Source of the DNA: Sophora flavescens
Lineage: Eukaryota > Streptophyta > Magnoliopsida > Fabales > Fabaceae
DNA length: 64,000 nt
Assembly: GCA_030762895.1 (NCBI GenBank)
Contig: CM061062.1
Span: 135,577,104 to 135,641,103 of the forward strand
Reading direction: 5' to 3'
The notes below the pieces were generated by a model. That model searched no databases. It was not told the origin of the DNA and saw nothing but the letters and a program-made list of their open reading frames with translations. Positions 23,331 to 33,907 of the stretch are shown here, piece after piece. Position numbers and translations under genes: made by a program. Every line of letters begins with the position of its first letter. Within the stretch, counting starts at the first letter, position 1.

Positions 23331-23540
23331 TATTTGCTATTCTTTCAGATAGAAATGGATATTTTACTCTTCAATTAGACTTGGCTATCCTTTCAGATGG
23401 AAACGGTTATTTTTCGAGAAGGACGCGAACTCTACAAGAATCAACAGAATCTCATTTCAAGAACAAGAATCAAGAAAACAAATTTTGTTAAATCAGATCC
23501 AAATCTGTTTTAAATGATCCCAACGACTATAATTTGTCTT

Positions 23541-23556
23541 CTATATAAAGAGGGAT
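23541..23556 (+). promoter_or_regulatory. Candidate TATA box in C2 LTR
   Basis: CTATATAAAGAGGGATC, kept unchanged in the 3' LTR near 30498. Its place after the repeat array and before the C-rich end fits a U3/R border. The transcription start was not located. Confidence -1.
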
Positions 23557-24245
23557 CAAAGGAACACTTTTCATGAACCTAACTCATTGTGATTGTGAAA
23601 CTACGAAATATCCAAAAGTGCTTCATCTCTGAGAAAAATGTGATATTAGTTAGAACTTAAATTTGTATAATCAGACTTTTAGAGTCTTTCTTCTACTCAA
23701 TTCTTTTTGTGAATTACTGTGATTAAGAGAGGGTGTCTCTTAGGCTTGAATAAGGATAGAAGGGATCCTTGGGTATAGAAAAGCAAGTATGCTTTCTGGT
23801 GAATTCTTGAGCAAGGAGGTTATCCTTGTGCTGCTGTAATTGGAATTTTTGTAATTGCTGATTATAGTGGAGAAAACCACAGAGGTGTGGGACTGGATGT
23901 AGGCTACCAGAGGAGGTAGCCGAACCAGGATAAATCGGTTTGCGTGTTCTTCTCGTCTCTAAACTCCATATACTTGTTATATGCACTTGTGTGTTGTGAA
24001 TGATTTTTAAGAATACTTGTTAACTTGAATCTTTGATCTACAATCTGTGTTAAACTTGTTATTACTTCTTATAATTCTTCTTAACATCATCACTTCTTCT
24101 ATAACCTGATTCTTGGGAATTAAAATTGAGTGATATCCAATTTTCTTTAAAGAAACACTGTTTTACTTTAAATTATTGAAAAAGTTTACAATATCTCAAT
24201 TCACCCCCCCCCCCCCCCCTCTTGAGATCGTAGCCACTACCAACA

Positions 24246-24259
24246 ATCGGCATCAGGGC
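24246..24259 (+). promoter_or_regulatory. C2 primer binding site (degenerate)
   Basis: ATCGGCATCAGGGCT follows the LTR end. It matches TGGTATCAGAGCT, the initiator Met tRNA complement, except for three transitions. Confidence -1.
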
Positions 24260-24295
24260 TAAAACTCTTGTTACAAAGCTTAATAGCTTCAAGAG

Positions 24296-25992
24296 ATGGC
24301 TACAAATGATATCGTGGGTGATGGGGCTTCACTCACTAGACCCCCTGCCTTTAATGGCTCCCAATACATGTATTGTAAAGAGAGAATGCTTATCTTTCTT
24401 GAGGCTGCAGGTTTAGATGTATTAGATGCTGTTGAAAATGGTCCCTATGTTCTATTTATTCTTGATGCTAAGGGAAATAAACAAACTAAACCAAAAGATG
24501 ACTGGAATGATGATGATAAAAGAAGAGTTGGTTATAATGCTAAGGCAAAAAATATTATAACAGCTGCTTTGAATTATGATGAGTTTTTCAGGGTCTCCAA
24601 TTACAAAACGGCAATGCAAATGTGGGATACTCTTCAACTCACTCATGAAGGAACCAACGATGTGAAAAGAGTAAGAATGAATGCACTAGTCCATGAATAT
24701 GAACTCTTTCACATGAAGAATGATGAGGAGATAGATGAACTTCAAAAGAGGTTTACACACATTGTGAACCAGCTAGAAGGACTCGGACATACAATCACAT
24801 ATGAGAAAAGATTAACAAGATAATGAGATGTTTGAGTCGTGAATGGCAGCCAAAAATTACTGCAATTGCTAAAGCAAAGGATCTAGACACCATGCAGATT
24901 GCTAATTTATTTGGCAAGTTGAAAGAACACGAATTGGAACTCAATAGATTGAAAAGTCATGAAGATAAGGAGAAAAAGAAGAAAGGACTCTCACTCAAGG
25001 CTCATATCTCCAAAGAATCAATAGAAAGTGATGAAGATGAACACCTTGATGAAAGTGAAGAATCCGAAGAAGAAGACATGGGATTGCTTGTGAGGAAATT
25101 TAGAATATTCATCAAAAAGAATAGAAACAAGAAGCAATTCAGTTTTCCTACCAAAAAGAACACGAACAAAGGTGAAAGTTCTTCCTCAACAATCAAATGC
25201 TTTGAATGTGGAAAGCTTGGACACTACAAAAATGAATGTCCAAAGCTACAAAAGAAATAAAAGTATGAGAAGAATGACAACAAAGAGAAGAAAGGAAGAA
25301 AGCCTAGAAGAGCATACATAGCTTGGGAAGAAAATGATATGGATTCCACTAGTAGTGAATCTGAAAATGAAGAAGCCAACCTATGTCTCATGGCAAATCA
25401 ACAAAGTGATAGTGAAACCGAGGTAAATGATTCTTCTCCTACCTATGATAAGTTGCAAGATGCTTTTGATGAATTGCATGAACAATATGTTAAAATTGGT
25501 AAACAACTTATATCTTCTAGGAAGATCATCGCAAAATAATGTAGTGACTCTACCTCTTTGCAAATAAAGCTTAAAGAACTAGAAGCTGAAAATTCAAAAT
25601 TACTTACATCTAGTTCAATTTGCACCAAATGCACTACACTAGAAAAGGAAGTTGAAAAACTGAATACAACTCTATCTAAGTTTACTTTGGGTAGAGATAA
25701 CTTGAATGCCATATTAGGACAGCAAAAGGGTGTGTATGACAAAGCTGAAATTGGATATAAGCCAATGGTACATGAAAAATCTTTTAAGAAGTTTTTTGTT
25801 GCACCTATTTCCTCAACTAGTCCTTTTGTTAAATGCTATTATTGTCTAAAGAAAGGTCATACAGCTGCTACTTGTAGACTTAGAAAGAACATTCATGTTG
25901 GCATTAAACAAATTTGGGTTCCAAAAGGAAATTATGTTGCTACTAACACCAAAGGACCCAACCAGATTTGGGTACCTATAGGAAAAGTATAA
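24296..25992 (+). pseudogene. gag: C2 gag
   Basis: Starts at ATG 24296 (MATNDIVGDGASLTRPP), about 50 bases after the LTR, the usual leader length. The capsid part (UBN2/Retrotran_gag type; WDTLQLTHEGT near residue 117) runs to a frameshift at about 24815. The second frame from 24823 holds the basic region and zinc knuckle CFECGKLGHYKNEC; TAA follows at 25258. The third and fourth frames hold a coiled coil (LQIKLKELEAENSKLL) and knuckle CYYCLKKGHTAATC, with TAA at 25537 and the final TAA at 25990. Gag packages the element RNA in virus-like particles. At least three breaks make it non-functional. Its closest relative here is C1 gag. Confidence -1.
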
Positions 25993-26009
25993 AAAAATAT
26001 GTTTTGTAG

Positions 26010-29000
26010 GTGTGTTTGAAGGCCAAAACCTCAAGCTGGTTTTTAGATAGTGGCTGCTCCAAACACATGACCGGAGACATCACAAAATTTACATCTTTCA
26101 CTCCCAAAGAAGGTGGAAACGTCACCTATGGAGACAACAACAAAGGAAGAATTCTTGGTGTTGGAACAATAGGAAAAAGTCCAGCAATCAAGATTGAGGA
26201 TGTTCTCTATGTGGAAGGGCTCAAACACAATCTACTAAGTATAAGCCAATTATGTGATAAAGGCTACAAGGTGAACTTTAACTCAAATTTGTGTATGATC
26301 GAATCCATTCATGATAATAACATAAAATTGATTGGAAATAGAATCGATAACATATATATGCTAGACTTAGACAATTTAATTTCCAATGATGCATGTTGCT
26401 TAATTTCCAAAGAAGATGAAAATTGGCTTTGGCATAGGAGAATAGCTCACATTCATATGGATCACTTGAATAAATTGATTTCCAAAGAACTTGTAATTGA
26501 TTTACCAAATAAAAATTTTGTTAAAGAAGGCTTATGTGATGCAGGCCAAAAGGGTAAACAAGTGAAAACCTCATTTAAGGCTAAAAACACTGTTTCAACT
26601 AGTAGACCCTTACAATTGCTGCACATGGACCTTTTTGGACCTTTTAGGACGAAAAGCTTTGGTGGAAATCTTTATGCTCTTGTAACTGTTGATGACTTCT
26701 CTAGATTTACATGGACCTATTTTTTAGCACAAAAGAATGAAGCTTTTAAAGCTTTTAAGAAAATGGCTAAGGTTGTTCAAAATGAGAAAGACGTGAAAAT
26801 TGTTTCAATTAGGAGTGACCATGGAGGAGAATTCCAAAATGAGGAGTTTGATAACTTTTGTGATGAACATGGTATAAAACATAATTTTTCTGCACCTAGA
26901 ACTCCACAACAAAATGGAGTAGTTGAGAGGAAAAATAGGTCACTTGAAGAAATTGCTAGAACCATGTTAAGTGACTCAAATTTACCAAAGTATTTTTGGG
27001 CTGATGCTGTGAGTATTGCATGTTATGTTTTTAATAGAGTTCTAATAAGGCCAATTTTGAAGAAAACTCCATATAAACTTTACAAGGAAAGAAAACCTAA
27101 CATTTCTCATTTTCATGTCTTTGGTTGTAAATGTTTTGTGCTAAATAATGGCAAGGATGATCTTGGGAAATTTGATCCCAAAGCTGATGAGGGTATTTTC
27201 CTAGGTTATTCATTAACTAGCAAAGCATATAGAGTGTTTAATAAGAGTACTTTATCAATGTAAGAATCTGTTCACATAACATTTGATGAGTCTAACCCCA
27301 AAAGGTTGGGAAAGGACATTTTTTATAATGCAGAAACTCTTGAGGATGAAGTGAAATCTGATGAAGGAAAAAAGAGCAACAAGGAAAAGGAAGATGAAGA
27401 GAGCAATAAAAAACCTCAAGAAGAACTTCAACAAGAATATCTTCCTAAGGAGTGGCAAGCTTCAAAGAATCATCCCCTAGACAATATCATTGGTGAGATC
27501 ACCAAAGGGGTAACCACTAGAAACTCTTTAAGGAATATTTGCAATACCATAGCGTTTGTATCTAAAATAGAACCAAAATGTGTTGATGATGCTATTAATG
27601 ATGAACATTGGATGATTGCAATGCAAGAGGAGTTAAATCAATTTAAAAGGAACAAAGTTTGGGATTTAGTTCCAAAACCCAAAAGTAACCAAATAATCGG
27701 AACTAAATGGGTGTTTAGAAACAAAATGGATGAGAATGGAATAATAGTAAGAAACAAGGCTAGACTAGTAGCTAAGGGATATAATCAAGAAGAATGAATT
27801 GATTATGATGAAACATATGCTCCCGTAGCTAGATTAGAAGCCATAAGAATGCTCTTAGCCTATGCATGTATAATAAACTTTAAACTGTACCAAATGGATG
27901 TGAAAAGTGCCTTTTTAAATGGATTAATACAAGAGGAAGTATATGTAAGTCAACCCCTGGCTTTGTTGATAGTGAGTTCCCAAATCATGTCTATAAACTG
28001 ACTAAAGCCCTCTATGGACTCAAGCAAGCTCCTAGAGCTTGGTATGAGAGGTTAAGCAATTTTCTCCTAGAGAAAGGCTTTAAAAGAGGAAAAGTTGATA
28101 CAACACCATTTACTAAAACAAAAGCACACAATATCTTACTTGTTCAAATATATGTTGATGACATTATTTTTGGTGCTACTAATGAGTCTTTATGCAAGGA
28201 ATTTGGTGAACTAATGCAAAGTGAATTTGAAATGTCCATGATGGGAGAGCTTACCTTCTTTCTTGGACTTCAAATTAAACAATGCCAAGATGGAACCTTC
28301 ATAAGCCAAACAAAGTATTGCAAGGAACTACTAAAGAAGTTTGGAATCGAAAGCGCAAAAGAAATGGCAACACCATTGAGTCCAGCTTGCTACTTGGACA
28401 AAGATGAACATGGTAAATCTATAGATGTATCCAAGTATAGAGGTATTATCGGATCCTTACTTTATCTCACTGCAAGTAGGCCAGATATAATGTTTAGTGT
28501 GTGTATGTGTGCAAGGTATCAAGCTAATCCTAAAGAATCACATCTTACTACATTTAAAAGAATCATGAAGTATCTTTTAGGAACAAAAGAAATGGGGTTG
28601 TGGTATCCCAAGGGATCCACTTGCACATTAATAGGATATTCCGACTCTAACTTTGCTGGATGCAAGTTAGATAGGAAGAGCACAAGTGGAACATGCCATT
28701 TATTAGGAAATTCCCTAGTGTCCTGGTTTAGTAAAAAGCAAACTAGTGTGGCCTTATCCACAGCTGAAGCAGAATATGTTGCAGCTGGGAGTTTTGTGCT
28801 CAAATCCTATGGATGAAACAACAATTAATTGACTATAGCATTTATCTGGATCATATACCAATAAAGTGTGATAACACTAGTGCAATTAATCTAACAAAGA
28901 ACCTAATTTTGCACTCAAGAACCAAGCATATTGAAATTAGGCATCATTTTATTAGGGATCATATTCAAAGTGGTGATGTTGTGATTGACCATATAGATAC

Positions 29001-29100
29001 AACCAAGCAATTAGCTGATATATTCACTAAACCACTAAATAAGGAGAGTTTCTTCTTTATAAGAAGGGAACTTGGCATAATTGAGCCTCAAAATAATTGA
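26010..29100 (+). pseudogene. pol: C2 pol: protease, integrase, RT, RNase H
   Basis: Follows gag in another frame. Protease: WFLDSGCSKHMTGD near 26040. Pre-integrase zinc region: His near 26432 and GLCDAGQKGK (first Cys pair altered: Ala-Gly where CVACQ-type is expected). Integrase core: HMDLFGP, IRSDHGGEF, NGVVERKN, all three acidic residues present. RT: QMDVKSAFLNG and IYVDDIIFGAT (28149-28182). RNase H: ALSTAEAEYVAAG, KCDNTSAINL and TKHIEIRHHFIRD, ending at TGA 29100. Breaks seen: TAA 27261, TGA 27795, a frameshift near 27955 and another near 28797. The catalytic motifs survive, so the damage may be recent, or the element may have moved with borrowed enzymes. Confidence -1.
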
Positions 29101-29690
29101 TATCAAATGTTATTTTTGATAATATAGTCAATATGGCAAGCGAGGCAACACAAGATGCTGAAAATTATGAAGAGCATGGGCAAGATGCTTTTATCTAGTC
29201 TCAGTTTAAACTAAGTGCCCTTAAGTGTCTGTAATTCCTTTTTTTTATTTTATTGTTTTGGATGTTTTGATGTATTGCATAAGTTCTGAAATGATTTATT
29301 ATCAATGAATGCAAGACTGTTTTTCAGTTTGATTTCAATATTCTCCATAGTTTATTTTTGATAATGACAAAGGAGGAGAAAGATGAACCATACAACTATT
29401 AATTGTCTTGCATTTGTTGTAAACATTTTTTTCTCTGATATGTAAATTTTTTTTCTCTAATACCTGAGTATGAACTGCTTTGAAAAGACATACTTGAACT
29501 TATAATAAATGCAAGATGATTTTTTTTTCATGATAATGATATGATAACACTTGATCTTTCGAAAGATATCAATGACACAGGGGGGGATGAAAATGACTCA
29601 AGAACAATGCTTACCGAAAAGTTGTACTCTGATTTCTTAATAACTAAGGTTAAGTATGGTAAGGTTTGTCATAATCAAAAAGGGGGAGTT
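29101..29690 (+). other. C2 3' untranslated leader
   Basis: No ORF of note. It holds three purine tracts, at 29367-29382 (ACAAAGGAGGAGAAAG), 29577-29593 (with seven G) and 29677-29690 next to the LTR, two of them preceded by GATAATGA-like boxes. This is where C1, C3, C4 and D1 have a third ORF; none is detectable here. Confidence -1.
29677..29690 (+). promoter_or_regulatory. C2 polypurine tract
   Basis: AAAAAGGGGGAGTT directly before the LTR start TGTAAG; primer site for plus-strand synthesis. Confidence -1.
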
Positions 29691-31193
29691 TGTAAGACTA
29701 AGCCCTCATTCATGTTTTGATGTATGACAAACAAAGTGTATTTTGCATAAGATTTTTGATTTTGACTATGTACTCATTATGTGTTATGTTGCATGAAAGA
29801 TCACTCATGAACAAAGAAGCTAACGTCCAACAAAGCAAAACAAGCTGACGTCTAACCAAGTAAAACAAGCAGACGAAGGGATAAAAAGCCGGCGTCCTCT
29901 AAAGTACAACAAGAAGAGCTCGTCCAACAAAAAGAGATCATCTAACAAGAAGAGCGCATCCACTGAAAGTAACAGAGGAGCTCATCTGCTGATGTGGCAC
30001 ATATAGCTCGTCTAACAAGAAGAGCGCATCCACTGAAAGTAACAGAAGAGCTCATCTGCTGACGTGGCACATGGAGCTCGTCTACTGAACTAAAAAAAAA
30101 GGAGAGCTCGTCTACTAAAAGTGGCAAATGGAGCTCGTCTACTAAGGTTACGCGCTTTGGACTTACTAAGATCTTAATGAGAAGCTCCGTCCACTAACAT
30201 GGCATATGAAACTCGTCTACCAGTTGAAGCACGTCCAATAACTTGTGTTAGCACTCCCGCCTACTGACGTGGCAAAATGGACGCGGCTATTTGCTATTCT
30301 TTCAGATAGAAATGGATATTTTACTCTTCAATTAGACTTGGCTATCCTTTCAGATGGAAACGGTTATTTTTCGAGAAGGACGCGAACTCTACAAGAACCA
30401 ACAGAATCTCATTTCAAGAACAAGAATTAAGAAAACAGATTTTGTTAAATCAGATCCAAATCTGTTTTAAATGATCCCAACAACTATAATTTGTCTTCTA
30501 TATAAAGAGGGATCAAAGGAACACTTTTCATGAACCTAACTCATTTTGATTGTGAAACTACGAAATATCCAAAAGTGCTTCATCTCTGAGAAAAGTGTGA
30601 TATTAGTTAGAACTTAAATTTGTATAATGAGACTTTTAGAGTCTTTCTTCTACTCAATTCTTTTCGTGAATTACTGTGATTAAGAGAGGGTGTCTCTTAG
30701 GCTTGAACAAGGATAGAAGGGATCCTTGGGTATAGAAAAGCAAGTGTGCTTTCTGGTGAATTCTTGAGCAAGGAGGTTATCCTTGTGTTGCTGTAATTGG
30801 AATTTTTGTAATTGCTGATTATAGTGGAGAAAACCACAGAGGTGTGGGACTGGATGTAGGCTACCAGAGGAGGTAGCCGAACCAGGATAAATCGGTTTGC
30901 GTGTTCTTCTCATCTCTAAACTCCATATACTTGTTATATGCACTTGTATGTTGTGAATGATTTTTAAGAATACTTGTTAACTTGAATCTTTGATCTACAA
31001 TCTGTGTTAAACTTGTTATTACTTCTTATAATTCTTCTTAACATCATCACTTGTTCTATAACCTGATTCTTGGGAATTAAAATTGAGTGAAAACCAATTT
31101 TCTTTAAAGAAACACTTTTTTGCTTTAAATTGTTGAAAAAGTTTTCAATATCTCAATTCAACCTCCCTCTTGAGATCGTAGCCACTACCAACA
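29691..31193 (+). repeat. C2 3' LTR
   Basis: 1,503 bases, same ends as the 5' LTR. The C run near the end is much shorter (CAACCTCCCTC). Differences from the 5' LTR are concentrated in the first ~340 bases. Confidence -1.
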
Positions 31194-31198
31194 CTCCT
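31194..31198 (+). repeat. C2 target-site duplication, right copy
   Basis: CTCCT, identical to 22730-22734. Confidence -1.
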
Positions 31199-31409
31199 CA
31201 CCACTCTTCATGTGAAAGAGTTCATATTCATGAATTAGTGTATTCATCCTTTCTCTCTTGACATCATTCGTGCCTTCATGAGTAAGTTGGAGAGTGTCCA
31301 ACATTTGATTTGTTGTCTTACAATTGGTGACCCTGGAAGGTAGCTGCTATAATATTCTTTGCTTTAGTATTATAACCAAATCTTTTCTTAACATCATTCC
31401 AATCATCTC
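31199..31409 (-). pseudogene. gag: C1 gag, capsid part
   Basis: The minus strand continues C1 gag across the C2 insertion: DDWNDVKKRFGYNTKAKNII near 31405-31345, then frames matching the C2 capsid (LTHEGT-like, HEYELFHMK) down to the insertion. Compared with C2 a few codons after AKNIIAA are deleted and the frame is broken. At 31409 it stops against a poly(T) run, the tail of a LINE. Confidence -1.
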
Positions 31410-31711
31410 TTTTTTTTTTTTTGAAAGAGCCAACTTATTTCATTTCATTAGCAATATTGTTAACAATACAAGAAGGAATATCATAAAAAATATGGAGAAT
31501 AGGATAAGACATAGCAGCCCTAGCAAGGTTATGAGCAGCTACATTGCCTTGTCTCCTAACAAAATCAACTCTAAAGGTTGGCTTAGACTTCAATAGGGTC
31601 CTGCAGTGATCAGTTAAGGCACCAAACTCCGGTACATCTTCCACATTGCTCTGAATGTTGTCCACAACCACTTTACTGTCAAGTTCAAAAGTGATGTGAG
31701 CATTGATTCAC
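31410..31711 (-). mobile_element. LINE 3' end with RNase H-like domain and poly(A)
   Basis: The minus strand encodes AHITFELDSKVVVDNIQ and then VDFVRRQGNVAAHNLARAA, the C-terminal RNase H-like (RVT_3) domain of plant L1-type LINE ORF2, in a frame open from about 31711 to 31435. It is followed by a short 3' tail and 13 A (T at 31410-31422 on the plus strand). It is 5'-truncated, as LINE insertions usually are. It inserted into, or was joined to, C1 gag. It is not the continuation of the LINE at 45969, which is on the other strand and cut in ORF2. Confidence -1.
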
Positions 31712-32064
31712 AAAGCCAAGGACCAATCATTGAAGACTTACATGGACCCATGACAAGGTCAAGGCTAAGAAGAGTCCAAGATACTCTAGCTATGGATAGG
31801 GACTAGGACCTTTGTATATAGTAGAGTTTATGTAATAAAGGTAGGGATTATGACCTATGTATAGAGTAGAACTTTTGTAATAAAAGTGCTTATTAAAAAA
31901 GCATTTGGGTAGTTTAGGCTTTTGAGCTTTTACTTTGGGCTTAGGCTAATTGGGCCACTTGTACCAAATAGGCCTAACATAGGAATCCTACATTGGGCTA
32001 AGAGAGGCCCACACTTGGGATTAGAAGGAGGGAGGCGCTAATTTGGACATTAGAGGGTGATGAG
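31712..32064 (+). mobile_element. Gypsy tail fragment (GPMTRSR motif)
   Basis: The plus strand reads DLHGPMTRSRLRRVQDTLAM near 31738-31796, then a stop. A GPxTRSR motif close to the end of a polyprotein is common in plant gypsy elements of the Athila/Tat kind. After it, 31800-32060 is AT/GC-mixed non-coding sequence of LTR or leader type with a TATGTAATAAAGG repeat pair (31831 and 31873). Both ends are truncated; the right end meets the D2 LTR at ATGAG (32060-32064). Confidence -1.
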
Positions 32065-33598
32065 TGAAGTTGACACGAACAAACAAAAGAAGAGAGTTGA
32101 ATTGTGTTTGTTAATAATTTTTCTAAAACAACCTTTTAAAACTGTTTTTCTCACACAAGAATAATTAAAGCAGATGCACACAATGAAAAAAAGAATTTTT
32201 GAAACTTAACAAAAACAATATCAAAACCCCACAGTCAGTATGAACAAATAAAGCTGTAAGAGTTTAAGGATAGAAGACTCACAATGATGATTTTATTGTG
32301 GTTCACTCTCTTCCAACCAAGAGCTACGTCAAGTCCCTTCGACTTGAAGGTTTTATCCACTATTTATCCAAAAAGATTACAACCAAGTATTCAATACCTC
32401 TCCAGGCTACAAGTATTCCTTTCTTACCAAGCATCTTCAGGCTCTAACTCTAACAAAGAGATTTTAACTTATGATCTTCTTAACTCACTATGTGTGAGGA
32501 TATGAAAGTTTAAGATCTGTTGAATATTTTCACAATATTCAAACTAAAGATTACTGACTTTTTATTTTGAAAGAATGAAAGGAATGAGATCTTGTTCTCG
32601 CAAATATTGGATTGACAAAAGTTGTTCTTCAGTGCTTGAGGTCTTCTATTTATAGTGACCTTCTTCTACTCTTGAAAAGCTTCAACAGTCATTTTGAATT
32701 TCCCATTTAGAGATAGCATTGAATGGACAATATCCGTTGTGACTGATGGCTTGATCGTGGCCATGCTAAAATGTACTCTTGATTATGAGGGTAGAACAAA
32801 CTGGAGGCTCACTGCTCTGAGCATTTCCAGCTTGAATACTGTTTTTCCTCCTTTGTGTAACTTCCAGCTTTTTCCAGCCATAAAGGTGCTATTGTACAGA
32901 TCGTTTTGCATTTCCCATTGAACTGTGTTGCTTTTTGTATTTTTTTATGGCACTATGATTTTCTCACAAGGAAACAAAGTTTTAAACATAAAAAATAAAT
33001 GAGAAGAACCAAAATTCTCTAGAAATAAATATCAATCATTTGAAATAAATATGATTCATTGAGGACCGGATTGAAATCATTTATGAAGGCTTATCACTCG
33101 TCTACTTAAAAACTGCATCTATAGGGTCATGGGTAAAATCAAGTCTAAGCACATTTCTTTTCTCTTCGTCCACTGACGTGGCATAAAAGTCCGTCTACTC
33201 ACTTAAAAAGATCTCGTCTGATGATGTGGCAAGTTAAGCTCGTCTACTCTATAAGAAACTTAGATTCCATCTAGAAAATATTTAAATATTCCGTCTACTT
33301 AGAAATTTTCATGCCTCGTCTACTTAAGTTCCAGTCCACTCAAATAAATAAATAAATAAATAAATATTTTTACCAAACATTGAGCAGCTCGTTTATCGAC
33401 GTGGATTCACAATATCAAGTACAAGCATATATATATGGTAACTTCATCAAAGTTTCTATAACTTATAAGATTCAAGTAATCCTGCAAAACTAGATAATCT
33501 TGTTAGATCTCAACTAACAATTTGCCAAGCAAATTTAATCCTTTTGTTAACATCAAAACTTAGAGATTAATTAAATCGAAATCACTTTGGTTCCAACA
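32065..33598 (-). repeat. D2 LTR
   Basis: About 1,534 bases with the same ends as the D1 LTR: minus strand TGTTGGAACC (33598) to CAACTTCA (32065). Next to it lie a polypurine tract and internal sequence of the D family, so it is a 3' LTR. The C run near its end is absent. It carries the ACGTGGCA and CTCGTCTAC motifs (33174-33320) and a short AATA repeat near 33345. Confidence -1.
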
Positions 33599-33907
33599 AT
33601 CTCCCCCTTTTTGATGATGACAAAAACTAATTAAATTTGAGTAGCAAAGTCTAAGAAAGCTTACAAAGCTCCTCCTAAGACAAAGCATACAAACTTTAAC
33701 AGAAAAGGCATAAGACAAATTCAGCAGCACATGTATATAAAACTTATCAGATCAATGCAACTGCTTATCAGTTAAGTATAGTATCAGAGCTTTAAAGACT
33801 TTATCAAACTTAAACAAGTTTCAGAGCAAATAAAATATATTATATCAAACAGTGTTATAGCACATGGACTTAGGATATATCAGATCAATAAACAAATCAT
33901 AGCAAAC
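33599..33907 (-). mobile_element. D2 internal remnant with polypurine tract
   Basis: The minus strand has AAAAAGGGGGAGAT (33612-33599) followed inward by sequence matching 2919-3160 of D1. No coding part remains. It stops at about 33907, where C3 pol sequence begins on the other strand. The 5' parts of both elements are therefore lost at one junction. Confidence -1.

Larger units (their letters stand above)
22735..24245 (+). repeat. C2 5' LTR
   Basis: 1,511 bases, TGTAAGACTAAG to ACTACCAACA. It contains CTCGTCTAC and ACGTGGCA repeats (about 22860-23340), a possible TATA box (TTCTATATAAAGAGG, 23541) and a run of 18 C at 24203-24219 close to the end. Confidence -1.
22735..31193 (+). mobile_element. 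C2: complete Ty1/copia retrotransposon
   Basis: An 8,459-base element with two LTRs, a degenerate primer site, gag, pol, a 590-base 3' leader and polypurine tracts, flanked by CTCCT duplications inside C1 gag. Domain order gag-protease-integrase-RT-RNase H marks it as Ty1/copia; two zinc knuckles, LTRs of 1.5 kb and repeated polypurine tracts suggest the Sirevirus group. No third ORF follows pol. The LTRs differ at roughly 30 places by eye (about 2%), so insertion is recent, yet gag and pol carry several stops and frameshifts. Confidence -1.

Noticed and set aside
31400..31732. CCAATCAT on both sides of the LINE tail as a target duplication
   Set aside because: The right copy lies in gypsy coding sequence, not in C1 gag, and the bases beyond do not continue C1. 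Probably coincidence or junction microhomology.
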